A stretch of 64,000 nt of DNA, from the NCBI GenBank assembly GCA_024364735.1, contig JAGFNQ010001620.1:1-64000 (forward strand), in the 5' to 3' direction. The notes below the pieces were generated by a model. The model did not search any database and had not been told where the DNA came from. It saw nothing but the letters and a program-made list of their open reading frames with translations. Source of the stretch: Boesenbergia rotunda (Eukaryota > Streptophyta > Magnoliopsida > Zingiberales > Zingiberaceae). How positions within the stretch are numbered: the stretch's first letter is position 1; every line of letters starts with the position of its first letter. Position numbers and translations under genes: made by a program. Shown piece by piece: positions 21,523 to 33,103 of this stretch.

Positions 21523-22679
21523 GACTGCTCTATATTTTTCAAAAAATTGTTTTATTTCTTTAATTAACTTGTTTTTAAAATCATTTCCTTTATCAAGTTC
21601 TTGAAATTTAAAATGATTTTCCGACTTAGTTTTTTTCAAAAACTTACCCCCTTCAAAACTAGGGTTTTTTCGCAAATGGACTTAGCTTAGGTCCTAACCC
21701 TAAAACTGCATGCACCTATAGATCTAGAAGCCAGCATCTCACAAGCACCTTAGGGTACTTCTGATTAATAACCTAGACTGGGTTGAGATGCTTAGGTCTA
21801 TACCTTGATTCAAGATGCTTTAAGTCAGTGCATCTGTAATAATTGGGGCAATAAATACAAGTTGAACAGCAATAAGGTTAAGTGTCAAGCTTAGAAAATC
21901 TAACTTGATCAGTTCACTTAACTTGACTAACCCTAGCGAAAGCTACTGTTTATGATAGTTAGTAAGTAGCTAACTGGGTTAGACAGGACCCGAACAAGAT
22001 CGGTTTAATTTGGTTTGGTCCAGTTTATGCTTAAAGTTATTAAAGTTGGTTCAATACAGAACTTCATTTATTTTACTAGCTCTAGCTCTAATTTTTGTTT
22101 TTGTAATTAATATCAATTTAATTTTTTTTTATATATGGCAAAGGGGGAGAGAGGAAAAGGAGAAATTTTTTTAAAATTTTTATTTTTCAAAACTTTTATC
22201 TCCTTTTCAAAAAATAAAGTAAATAACAAAAATGTTTAAAAATATTTTTTCAATCTAAGCATTTCAAAAACTAAGTTTTTCTAAGTATGAAAACTTGCAA
22301 AAGCTTTATGGAAAAACTGGTTGAAAATTTTTCTAAGTATGGAAAAACTGTTTGAAAATTTTTCTAAGTATGGAAAAACTATTTGAAAATTTTCTAAGTA
22401 TGGAAAAACTATTTGAAATTTTTCTAAGTATGGAAATCCTTTTTGGAAAATTTGTCTAAAGTGTAAAAACATTTATCTAAGTGTAAAAAACTTCAGCACT
22501 TAATCAAAATGTAAAGCACTTAGAATGTTTACAAAACCCACATATCTTTGAAAAACTCAAGGGGAGAATATTAGTTTTTGGGGGAGAAAACTGAATGTTT
22601 TTTTCGAATTCTTTGCTTGTTATCTGTTTTTTAACTTAACTTTTTGAACCGTGTTGCCATAAATCAAAAAGGGGGAGAT
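21523..22679 (+). other. 3' non-coding region of A with AT-rich tandem repeat
   Basis: No gene seen. A 30-31-bp unit (CTAAGTATGGAAAAACTGTTTG-like, AT-rich) repeats five times at 22281-22450. The polypurine tract AAAAAGGGGGAGAT ends immediately before the 3' LTR. Confidence 0.75.
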
Positions 22680-23863
22680 TGTGGATGTCGGAAGCACCTA
22701 AGTCAAACCTAGGTTTTGATAATGGAAAAGGGTTCAGATGTTAAGGTGTTATTGTGATCTAACAAGCTTACTAAGTGTACAGGAAAGTCCTAGGAACACT
22801 AGGCAAGAAGTCCTGGCAAAAGGGTTGGGCAAGAAGTCCTGGTAAAGGACTGGGCAAGAAGTCCTGGCAAAGGGCTGGGCACCGAAGACCTGACCGGAAG
22901 TTGGGCAAGAAGTCCTGGTCGCGGACTGGGCACGAAGACCTGATCGGGAGGATTGGGCAAAAGCCCAACCGGAGGAGCCGGTTGGCAAAAGGTAAACTCT
23001 CTTGAGAGGAGTAGGTGAGGATGTGTTCCCCGTACGAGGGAACAGTAGGCGTCGGACCTAGGGTTCATTTGGGAGACCCAAAGTCAGAACCAAGTCAGCT
23101 AAAGCTGTAAATAATTTCTAACAGTCTTGCTTTGTGTGTTTTGTAATTAACCTTGATTGCAGGGAACGAAGGAACAGGTTTCTGCAGCTCAGGCGCCTCA
23201 ATGGAGTAAGGCGCCTCACTGGGTTAGGCGCCCGGATGGATATGGGCGCCCCAGTTCAAGGCCAAAAATAAAACATCGAAGCAAACTGCCACGAAGCCTC
23301 TAGACCAAGTCAGCTCAAGCGCCTGTGTTAACACAGGAGCCCCCATCAGCCCAGGCGCCCAAGTGAAGGGGATAAGTGCTGACCGAGCCTGCGGATTGGA
23401 ATTCTCGCAGGAGAGGCCACGTGTCAGGCGCCCCCATCGATACAGGCGCCCCTATGGCTGCTATATAAGGGGGTTCACCCCCAAGGCTTCAAAACAACTT
23501 CTTCCAACTGTTTTCTCCAAGCGCTCTGCTCCAAAAAGCCTCGTGCTCACGTCTCAAGCGCCAACGACGACCCGCGGCTCAGATTTCGTTACTTTTCCGT
23601 CGTCGATATAAATTTTGTTAAAGTACTGTACTCAATTTCATATTCTATTCTTGTACTTATTTGTGCAAATTATAGAATTGCCTAAAGTAAACGGTCAAGG
23701 ACCATGGGCCTTGGAGTAGGAGTCGATCTAGGCTCCGAACCAAGTAAAAGAAACTTGTTAGCATTGATTTTGTTTTTCCGCTGCGCAATCGTTCTAACTT
23801 TTAATTCGAAATTCTTCGATCGATATTCACCCCCCCCCTCTATCGATTTTCTCCAATCCAACA
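22680..23863 (+). repeat. 3' LTR of A
   Basis: 1,184 bp from TGTGGATGTCGG to CCAATCCAACA. It contains an AAGAAGTCCTGGCAAAGGGCTGG tandem array at 22803-22940 and repeated GGCGCC boxes at 23190-23450. CTATATAAGGGG near 23461 is the likely promoter. Confidence 0.9.
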
Positions 23864-24145
23864 TCATCTCCTCATAATTTCAAAGACGTGCAGCGGCTTA
23901 ATGGAAGAATTACAGCCCTATCCCAGTTCATATCCAGATCTGCCGATCAAACTCTGTCTTTCTTTAAAATTCTAAGGAAAATAGTTAAATTTGAATGGGA
24001 TAATCAATGCGAGAAGGCTTTTACAAATGTGAAAGCATATCTCTCTGAACTCTCCATCCTATATAAGCCGTTGGAAGGAGAAGCGTTGTTTGTCTACTTG
24101 TCTGCAACTGAACAAGCGATGGGCGTTACGCTTATTCGTAAAGAA
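23864..24145 (+). pseudogene. Ty3/gypsy reverse transcriptase-RNase H segment, left piece
   Basis: The frame reads VQRLNGRITALSQFISRSAD, the typical junction between gypsy reverse transcriptase and RNase H, then LFVYLSATEQAMGVTLIRKE. It begins directly at the A LTR end and is cut at 24145 by D. It continues at 29010. The missing upstream pol is presumably on the far side of A, outside the window. Confidence 0.82.
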
Positions 24146-25144
24146 TGTTGGAGCAATCTATGGTCCAGAGTGACCATGTATTTTGATGTTTGGGCAAAGC
24201 GTTTAAGTTAGGTTCACCCTTGTATTTGATATGTGTATGTGAGTGTGCAGGTTTGCAGGATACACATAGGCTTAGCTAGACGGCTTCATGTCCGGTGAAG
24301 GATGGCATTAGGAGACAAGTCGTGGGCTTGTATGCGTCTGAGGGACCGTGGACAAAGCAGGAACGATGAGCCGAGGGAAACGCACTTCAAAGCATACGCG
24401 AAAGATGGCATGAGAACGAGTCGCGGGCTCATATGCATCCAAGGGACTAGAGCCAAAGTCGAAGAAGGCTTGAAGGTAACAAGTTGAGGCTGCTAGGTGA
24501 AGAGTTAACCGAGTCATGAGAGTCCAAGTGCTAAGAGAATTGTACTCAGGAAGGGAAATCCTAGGTTTAGGGTTTGGGAGTGGACTGATGCTTGGATCAG
24601 TCGACTGGTAGTTGGCACAGAAAGATCAGTCGACTAATCTTCTGTGCAGTCAACTAGTGTCGGCTGGGAATTCGAACAGTGGGCTATAACATTCGGATTC
24701 GATTGGAACGAATCGACTAGTGTTGGCACCAATCGACTGGTAACGGCTAGTTCAGCCACGAGCTCTAGAGCTCTATTTAAGGGAGCTCAGTTTGGCTGGA
24801 TAGGGTTGACAAAATTAGCTTTGGTTAAAGACCAATTAGTAGTCTAAGCTCTCAGAGATCTTGTGCAGGTTGTAGCAAGGTTTCTCCACCCATGAGGAGC
24901 TACATGAGCTAGCCGGAGGTCTTCCGAGGACTCATCCACCGACGGATCGGGATCGTCCACCTTACGAATTGTCGTGGAGTAGGAGCTTTATCTCTAAACC
25001 ACATAAATTGGTTTGTCTCTTCTAATTGTTAGTTTTAATTATTTGTTATTCCGCTTACGCACTAACAACGTGTAGGAAGAGAACCGCGATTGAAGTGGAT
25101 GATCGACTATTCACCCCCTCTAGCTGGCACATCGATCCCCAACA
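24146..25144 (+). repeat. 5' LTR of D
   Basis: Starts TGTTGGAGCAATC and ends GATCCCCAACA. CAGTCGACTG-type palindromes lie at 24596-24730, upstream of CTCTATTTAAGG near 24769. Confidence 0.9.
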
Positions 25145-25146
25145 AG

Positions 25147-25158
25147 TGGTATCAGAGC
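25147..25158 (+). promoter_or_regulatory. Primer binding site of D
   Basis: TGGTATCAGAGC two bases after the LTR. Confidence 0.9.
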
Positions 25159-25210
25159 TGGGGTTGCTCGTCTACAGACTAACCACTGGGAGAGCAAAAG
25201 GCTAGAGAAA

Positions 25211-26937
25211 ATGACACTTAAAGAACACTTAGGGGACGATATCAATGTTCCACCTCCTTATGACCGTGAGAGTTTCGATTATTGGAGGGTGCGGACAAAG
25301 ACATGGTTCAACATGGATTGGGATCTAATGATCGCACTCGAAGAACCATTTGAAGCCCCAAAAGATAAGCACGGGAAAAAGCTCCGACTGCGATTTTGGA
25401 ATGAGGAGCAATGAACACAATCGAAGGCAAATGATAAGGTAATATCAATTTTACTTAATGTTTTGCCTAATGATATAATTAGTCGTGTAGGTGAGTACAA
25501 GTGTGCTAATGAACTATGGAGCAAAGTGATTGCTCTTCATCAAAAGCCTACACAAGGAAAAGAACCTAAGGAGATGAGCTTATTAGTCCAAGAAGAAGAA
25601 GAAGTGGACAATTCGGATGAGGAAAGAAGTTCAACATCCGAAGAGGAGGAGAAAGAAGATGAGGAATTATCCACTTCCTCAAGTGAAGTGGCACATGATG
25701 AAGAAGAACCATCCACTTCATCAAAAGAAATAGAAGAAGTCTCTACTTCAAAGATTGAGGGGGAGGAGAGACCATCCTCAATATTGGAGCAAGAAGAAGC
25801 CTCCACCTCCACCAAAGCAAAATCCAAAGATCACATAATTTACTTTGGGTGCAATGAAAAGGGACACTATAAGAACAAGTGTCCAAAGGGTAAGAAGAAG
25901 AAGGTAAACCCTAAATCCAAGTCAATTCCTTTAAATTCTAACATGGGTTGTAGGGAAAAAAGGAGAAGAGACATATAAGGTGTTTCACGTGTGGTGAGCT
26001 AGGACACTACCACATCAAATGCTCAAGAAAAAAATAATTCAAGAAATTGGAGCATTTTAGAAAATAGAAAAAGAAGGTGAAGAGGAGGAGCTCACATCAA
26101 GGGGAGCTACAAGGGTAAGAGAGGTAAATTCTAACCTTAAATTCAATTCGAATTTAAATTCCTCCATGCATACTAGAAATAATATAAATTATTTGCCCAT
26201 GCATAATTTTAGTTTTAGATATCATGATAAAAATAGGGTTAATGTTGCATATCAAAATCCTAAAAAAATCATGCATCATGATAAAACAATTAGACCTATA
26301 GATTAAGGCATTAATCCCATGAAGGGGAGACATATGCCTAGACAAATGGGTAGGTCTAAGAATTTCCAAGGTGGACATGTTGATTCTAGGTTTTGAAGCT
26401 TAGAAAGGAAAAAATCAAGCTTTGAGGGCAAAGCTTGAGAAATTAGAGAAAATTCTAGATAGATTCACTATTGGATCTAAGAGTTTAGGTATGGTGTTGG
26501 GTGGTCAAAAACCCAACAATGATAGATCAGGTCTAGGATATCGATTTAAGTTCTCCAATGCTATGGAGAAGTCATATGCAAGGGTGTCATATGACTATAG
26601 CAAAAGGAAGTCCAAGAATGACAAGGGAATGTCATTTAAGGGCAAAAAGACCTTGACCAAGGAAAAGATGTCCAAGGTTAAAGGGAAGAAAATCTTAACT
26701 AATGACAAGGTGTCTAAAGTTAAGAAGGTTAGGTTCATAGGTCAAAAGTCATCGGAGGTACACCGGTGTGGCCTTGTGTTTATAGATGAGTTACCTAGGG
26801 AGGTGAATAAGACTAAGAGCTCAAGGGGGAGCTCTAGGAGCCAAGTTGGGACCCATGGCCAATGGATCTCGAGAAAGTCTAGATATACCATGGGGTGTGC
26901 TAAAGGATTTGGAGATGGATTTGAGTCTCAATCCTAG
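25211..26937 (+). pseudogene. gag: Gag of element D (broken)
   Basis: Starts MTLKEHLGDDINVPPPYDRE at 25211, homologous to the B gag. A TGA at 25412-25414 interrupts the first frame, which then runs to 25978. That stretch has a long Glu/Ser-rich segment and a knuckle, YFGCNEKGHYKNKC, whose first Cys is Tyr. A second knuckle, CFTCGELGHYHIKC, follows at about 25983 in another frame with further stops. The C-terminal part (26422-26937) carries basic VSKVKKVRFIGQKSSEVHRCGLV, shared with B. Expected role is RNA packaging. This copy is inactive, and no pol follows. Confidence 0.82.
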
Positions 26938-27993
26938 GGATTTGGCACATTAGAATTGAGTGTCATGCATGAAAATATGACATTGGGGTCATATTGCATG
27001 AAAATTGGTTTTTGATATATAGATGTCATATAAACTAATGCTAAGGATGCATTGTGGTTTGGTATGGGCAGATATATCAAGAGGAGGCTAAAACTAGGAC
27101 TTTAGGTCAAGGTTCAATTGAATTATTTAGATAGTTTTGGATTTTGTATCAATCATGGGATTGGTGATAGATACATTTTTGAATATATTTTTTCTAAGTA
27201 GACACGGATACCACAAACCTCTCTACAAAATTTAAAAATATTTGGAGAATTATGAAATTATAAGCGCATTTCTGAAATTGGGTTCAGAATACTGAACATG
27301 TAGTTATCAGGGTATCAGTTGACTGGTGCAGGGGGCAATCGACTGGTAACAGTGTTGTCTAGAGAGAGACTAGCTACTGTATGATTTTTCAACGGGATCA
27401 GTCGACTAGTAACTGTCTCAGTCGACTGATACATGCTGAAACTGTTTTTCAATAGTCGAAAAGTGTCTTAATGATATTAAACTTATGTATAATTTTATGG
27501 GGGGTTAATACACAACGTTTATAGTCACTAGACGTTAAAGGATCCAATAATTGGGATATTGTTGGAGTCATTTTGATGTGTGACAAAGGGGGAGAAGTGT
27601 TAGGTTAAATGGAAAAACCAAACACGTCTTTGCAAGAAATCCTAGGTCAAGGGAGAGCATAGGTAAAGGGGGAGCAATTTTGATCATTTATTGGCAAAGG
27701 GGGAATCTTGGAGAGGTTCTTAAAAATCCTTGCAAGTCCAATATAGGGGGAGCCTTGGAGAGGTTCTTAAAAAGCCCTTGTTGATGAAAATCTTAACTCA
27801 TTGGGGAGTTTAGGTGTGGGGATGCCTTGTGATAGGATCCATGCATGCTTGCATTGCATAATTGCATATGCATTGGTGATATAAGACCAAGGTGAATCCT
27901 TGGCAACGTAAGTCCAAATATTAATTAATATTTGTATTTGCTATTTATTTTTCCTAACTTAAACATATTGTCAAACATCAAAAAGGGGGAGAT
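26938..27993 (+). other. 3' non-coding region of D
   Basis: No ORF of note. CAGTCGACTG-like palindromes lie at about 27318-27345 and 27407-27430. The sequence ends in a GGGGGAGATTG polypurine tract at the 3' LTR. Confidence 0.7.
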
Positions 27994-29004
27994 TGTTAGA
28001 GCAATCTATGGTCCGGAGTGACCATGTGTTTTGATATTTGAGCAAAGGGTTTAAGTTAGGTTCACCCTTATATTTGATATGTGTATGTGAGTGTGCAGGT
28101 TTGCAGTATACACATAGGCTTAGCTAGACGGCTTCGGGTCCGATGAAGGATGGCATGAGGAGACAAGTCGTGGGCTTGTATGCGTCCGAGGGACCATGGA
28201 TAAAGCAGGAACGATGAACCGAGGGAAGTGCACTTCGAGGCATACGCGAGGGTGGCATGAGGACGAGCCATGGGCTCATATGCATCCGAGGGACGAGAGT
28301 CAAAGTCGAAAAAGGCTTGAAGGCAACAGGTCGAGGCTACTAGGTGAAGAGTCAGCTGAGTCGTGAGGGTTCGAGTGCTGAGAGAATTGTACTCGGGAAG
28401 GAAAACCCTAGGTTTAGGGTTTGGGCAGTCGACTGATTCTTAGATCTGTCAACTAGTAGTTGGCATAAAAATATCAGTCGACTAATCTTTTGTGCAGTCG
28501 ACTGGTCTCGGTTGGGAATTCAAACATTGGGTTGTAACGTTCGAATTCGGTTGGAACTAGTCGATTAGTGTTGGAACCAGTCGACTGGTGTTGACACCAG
28601 TCGACTGGAAATGGCTAGTTCAGCCACGAGCTATATTTAAGGGAGCTTGGTTTGGCTGGCTAAGGTTAACGAAATTGACTTTGGTTAAAGGTCAATTAGT
28701 AATCTAAGCTCTCAGAGGTCTTGTGCGGGTTGTACTGAGGTTTCTCCACCCATAAGGAGCAACATGAGCTAGCCAAATGTCTTCCAGGGACTCATCTAAC
28801 GACGGATCAGGATCGTCCACCTTACGGACTGCCGTGGAGTAGGAGCTTTATCTTCGAACCACATAAATCAGTTTGTCTCTTCTAGTTGTTAGTTTTGGTT
28901 ATTTGTTATTCCTCTTGCGCACTAACAATGTGTAGGAAGAGAACCGCGATTGAGTGGATGATCGGCTATTCACCCCCCTCTAGCCAGCACATCGATCCCC
29001 AACA
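27994..29004 (+). repeat. 3' LTR of D
   Basis: Matches 24146-25144 with numerous substitutions and small indels. It begins TGTTAGAGC and ends GATCCCCAACA. Confidence 0.9.
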
Positions 29005-29009
29005 AAGAA

Positions 29010-29575
29010 TGCACTACTCAATATCCTATTTATTTCTTTGGGCATCTCCTTAAAGAGGCAGAAACTCAGTATACTACCCTGGAGAAATTGGCATATGCCT
29101 TAGTGTTGATGGCACGAAGGCTGAGGTCATAATTTTTGGCGCATCCCATCATGGTGCTTACTAATAGTCCACTAGGGCGAATCCTCACCAATCCGGAGGC
29201 CTCGGGACGATTAATCAAGTGGACGACAGAGTTAAGTGAGTATGAGATTGAGTACCACCCCCGAACAGCTATCAAAGCTCAAGCTCTAACCAACTTTATG
29301 CTCGAAGCTGCCCCGGGACCTGAAGTTGGTGAGGTTTGGTAGATTTATGTTGATGGCTCATCCAATAACAAGTATAACGGAGTCGGGGTACTGATGATTC
29401 TCCTAAAGAAGATGTACTACAATTATCCATCAGAATCAACTTCCGAGTAACCAATAATGAGGCCAAATATGAGGCAATACTGGCTGAGCTTCAAGCAGCC
29501 AAGCAGGTGGGAGCTACTCGAGTTATATTGCATTCAGACTCACAACTCGTGGCTCAGCAGCTCAAAGGAGCTCAT
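29010..29575 (+). pseudogene. Ty3/gypsy RNase H segment, right piece
   Basis: Resumes the frame left at 24145: YFFGHLLKEAETQYTTLEKL, then VLTNSPLGRILTNPEASGR, WTTELSEYEIEYHPRT and a TNNEAKYEAILAEL block. It contains at least three stops. At about 29567-29577 it meets a similar gypsy RNase H on the opposite strand, so the two copies are joined tail to tail. Confidence 0.8.
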
Positions 29576-31500
29576 CTGCTTTCATGTTGTCTTCTCTAGT
29601 TATTTGTTGTAATGTAACTTCTTGGAATTTTGCTTTTAACTGCTCATAGGTGTCAGCATACATCTGCAACATTTCATTGTTAATCTCGAATTTCCCAGCT
29701 AACTGTTGAGTAGCTAGCTGAGAATTCTAATGGAGTTAGACCCAAGTGGCCCCTAGATGCTTAGCAGCTTGCAGACCGACAATCAACACTTCATACTCAG
29801 CTTCGTTATTAGTGTCATGATATTCTAATCATACAAAGAGTTGGAACATGTCTTCTCTAGGTGAAATGAGGAGAACGCCTATACCACTACTTTGTCGAGT
29901 AGAAGAGTCATCTACATATATCTTCCATGTTTCTTTAAAGTCCTGACTTTGTAATTCATTGAGAAAATTAACCAGAGCCTGTGCATTAATGGCCTTACAG
30001 GGCTGGTACTGTATATCATACTCGCTCAATTTAGTAGTCTACTTAATCAACTGACCAGAAGCTTCAGGGTTGACAAGAACCTTGCCCAAGGTGTTGTTAG
30101 TAAGCACGATAATTGTGTGTGACAGAAAGTAGGGGTGCAGTCGTTGAGCGGTCAACACTAGCGCGTAAGCTAACTTCTCTAGTGATGTGTATCGACACTC
30201 AGCTTACTTGAGCAAATGCCTGAAAAAGAATATGGGGTGTTGTTCACCTTGAGAATCTTTAATGAATATCGTGCCCACAGCACTCTCTATTGCGGAGAGA
30301 TAAACATATCATGGTTCACCTGTTTTAGGCTTAGCTAGGATAGGTAAGTTGGAGATATACTCTTTGAGCTCTCTGAAAGCTGCATCACAACTTTCATCCC
30401 ATTGGAACTTAGCGGCCTTGCTTAATATCTTGAAAAATGAGAGAGTTCTATCAACCGTTCAGGAGATGAATATGGATAGAGCAGTTATCCGACCGGTCAA
30501 CCTTGGAGCTTCTTTCATATTGCGTGGTGGGGGCATCTCCAATAGATCTTGGCTTCTATACCTCTTTCTGTCATAATGTACCCCAAGAATTTGTCACTCC
30601 TTGCTCCAAATAAGCATTTATCGGGATTAAGCTTCAATCTGTACTATCTGAGCATTTGACATGTCTCTTTAATGTCCTCAATCAATTCCTCTGATCGACG
30701 AGTTTTGATGAGGATATCATCTACATATACTTTATTTCTATTGATCTACTCTTGCAAGACTCGATTCATCAGTCTCTAATATGTTGCTCTTGCATTTTTT
30801 AAACCAAAGAGCATCATTCTATAACAATATGTACCTTGTGAGGTGATAAAACTGACTTTTTCTTAATCTTCTCTGGACAAGAGTACTCGATGATATTCTT
30901 TATAGGCATATATATGAATTCACTACTAGCTGTAGAATCAACCATCTGATCAATTTTTAGTAGGGGTAGCAATTCTTAGGGCAAACCCTGTTGAGATCTC
31001 TGAAATCAATACAGACTCATTATTTATTGTTGGGTTTTAGCACAAGCACCATATTGGCTAGTCAAGCGAGAAATTGTACTTCTCGAATATGTCTAGCCCT
31101 TAATAATTATGCAACTTCTACCTGGATAATTTGATTTTGTTTTATACTGAAATCTCTCTTCTTCTACTTGATAGGATGTGCATCAGGATACACATGTAAC
31201 TTGTGTTCCAGGATCTTTGGGGAAATACCTTCTAACTCTTGCGGAGACTAAGCAAAAGCATCCTTGTTCTGTGAGAGACAAGTAATAAGCTCTTGTTGTA
31301 TGGTAGGAGACAGATTAGCCGCTATTTTTACCTTGGCTTCTCGAAGAGTCGGATCAACTTGTACTTCTTCCTTTTTCTCCACTAGCTCAGACAAAGACGA
31401 ACAAGAAACAACATGATATTGATCAGTGGAGTTTCGTGAAGCTTTATGAGACTCCACTTTTATATCATTTACATAACAACGATGAACCACAAGCAAGACT
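29567..31500 (-). pseudogene. Ty3/gypsy reverse transcriptase and RNase H, second copy, opposite strand
   Basis: Read on the minus strand: the segment before reverse transcriptase (NLSPTIQQELITCLSQNKDAFA, codons ending near 31248), the IREVQFLA region near 31080, and the catalytic YVDD at 30716-30727 followed by ILIKTRRSEEL. RNase H then begins IYVDDSSTRQSSGIGVLL (about 29930) and goes on to TNNEAEYEVLIVGLQAA. Many stops and frameshifts. The matching gag is at 34122-35130 beyond copia fragment F, so F interrupts this gypsy element. Dead copy. Confidence 0.8.
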
Positions 31501-32060
31501 GAGTATTCAGCGAAAATCGAACCGAACCAAACTAAACCAAATAAACCGAAATCGAATAAATCGATTTTATTCCCGAACAAACTGAACCGACCCGAAATTA
31601 TTAAAAAACTAAAATAACCGAACCAATAAAATATCATTTAATCGAATTAATCGATTTTATTAAATTTTTTAAAAAATCATAAATGAATTAATATGTTATG
31701 TTATTGTTCCATTAACGTTGTTTACTGTTTCAAATTGCTATGATTATATTGAAAATTTGTAGAATTGAAATACTCCCAAATTCTTTTTAAATTTTTATGA
31801 ATTTCAAGATGAATTAGACATTTTAAAATAAAATAAGATGATAATTAATCAATTTGTGTTAATAATTTATTAGTTAGTGATTGATTTGCTAATACATATT
31901 GAGATCATCTCTCTATAATACATTTAGATCATATTCCTTGAAGTTAAATTATATTAGAGATGATCAGATGGATGGGATGAGGCTATATCTTCAATTCCCA
32001 TTAGGGTAAAATGGGACACATGGTTTTTTTCTTCTTCCAATGATGATGATCCATCCCATG
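31500..32060. other. AT-rich stretch without a gene
   Basis: Low-complexity AACCGAAC/AATCGA-rich sequence at 31505-31665, then AT-rich DNA. The left end of copia fragment F and the edge of the gypsy copy must lie here, but no LTR end can be recognised. Confidence 0.5.
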
Positions 32061-32073
32061 TTGCCTTTAAATT

Positions 32074-33039
32074 TTAAACTTTCTTCCCCTTTTCTTTTCC
32101 TTTCTTCTTTTCTTCCTTCTTCTTTTCTTCCTTTTTCTTCAAAAGATGGCACTCATCCCTCATATGTCCTTCTCCTTGATAATTATAACATATGATCTTT
32201 CTTATCCTACTTTTGCTTCTTGAACTTTTCCTACCATGAGATTTGTTAGTTGAAAAATATCTAGAAACTTTTCTTATTTTTCTTACCATGTATGCCTCTT
32301 CATTACTATCCATGGAGGAGTTTGATTCTTCTGACTCGGAGGATGAAGCCTTATTCTTCTTGCCCTTTCCCTTGTTTGCCACAAGGGCTACTCCTATTAG
32401 TTTATAGACTTCTCTATTCAATTCTTCAATCCGAGTTTCATGAAGCTCCATGGTTGAGAAGAATTCATCTAGAGAGTTTCTCTCTAGATCTTCGGAGATA
32501 TAATATGAGTCCGCCATTGAACTCTAATTTGTGTTTTTTGGGAAAGCATTGATGGTTTTCATCAAGATGTCTCGGTTTATAAGTGTCTCGCCTACACTTG
32601 TTAGTCCATTCAATAGTTCGTTAATTCTAGAATGTAAACTAAATACATTTTCTCCTTTATCAAGTTTGACGTTGTTGAGTTGAGATCAGAGAAAATCTCT
32701 CTTTGCCAATTTTGCTTCTGATGTGCCTTCATAAAGTTCTACTAGCTTTTCCCATAAATCCTTGGCACTTGTATAGCTTCCAATCCGAGTTATCTCTTAT
32801 TGAGGAAGCACAATTAGAAGATGATGCAAGGCTTTTGAATTTGCTAAGTGATCGTCCTTTTGCTTCTTGCTCCACCTTATATTTTCAAGTGGTTTATTTT
32901 CTTGATCCCTAGGCACTTCAAAACCGTTTTCCATAATTAATATTATATCAAAATCAGTATCGAAGAATACCTTCATCCTTTTCTGCCACCAAAAGAATTC
33001 TCCTTCTAATTTTGATTGTTGGATGTGTGAGTCGGCCAT
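32074..33039 (-). pseudogene. gag: Copia Gag of F (broken)
   Basis: Begins MADSHIQQSKLEGEFFWWQK at 33039 and carries the FFDTDFDIILIMENGFEVP segment typical of plant copia Gag. It stops near 32797. A later part (32517-32074) has a Glu/Ser-rich stretch, basic RKSSRSKSRIRK and a decayed knuckle, CYNYQGEGHMRDEC, in which the second Cys is Tyr. It ends in a Lys/Glu-rich tail. Several frameshifts separate the parts. Inactive. Confidence 0.78.
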
Positions 33040-33103
33040 TTTGATGAAAATTGCTCTTCTTGGTGGTTAGTCCGTTGAAGGGCAACCTGGCTCTGATACC
33101 ACT

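Larger units (their letters stand above)
860..23863 (+). mobile_element. Ty1/copia element A (autonomous type, decayed), host of nested B and C
   Basis: Order on the plus strand: 5' LTR remnant, Met primer site, gag, about 690 bp spacer, protease and integrase, [insertion 5056-19487], reverse transcriptase, RNase H, 3' non-coding region and a 1,184-bp 3' LTR. The 5-bp duplication AAGTC at 5051-5055 and 19488-19492 joins the two pol halves without loss. Gag and pol both carry frameshifts and stops, so the copy is dead. It abuts Ty3/gypsy coding sequence at 23864 and probably inserted into it. Confidence 0.9.
24146..29004 (+). mobile_element. Copia-derived element D, Gag-only (non-autonomous)
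   Basis: TGTTGGAGC...CCCCAACA, flanked by perfect 5-bp duplications AAGAA (24141-24145 and 29005-29009). It has LTRs of 999 and 1,011 bp, a Met primer site, a gag pseudogene and about 1 kb without coding capacity. Its Gag and LTR architecture match B, but the sequences are well diverged, so D is a sister family. The two LTRs differ at many positions, so the insertion is old. Confidence 0.9.

Noticed and set aside
22749..23068. Overlapping ORFs with repeated GLLAQ/TSCP motifs
   Set aside because: Translations of the tandem array inside the A LTR.
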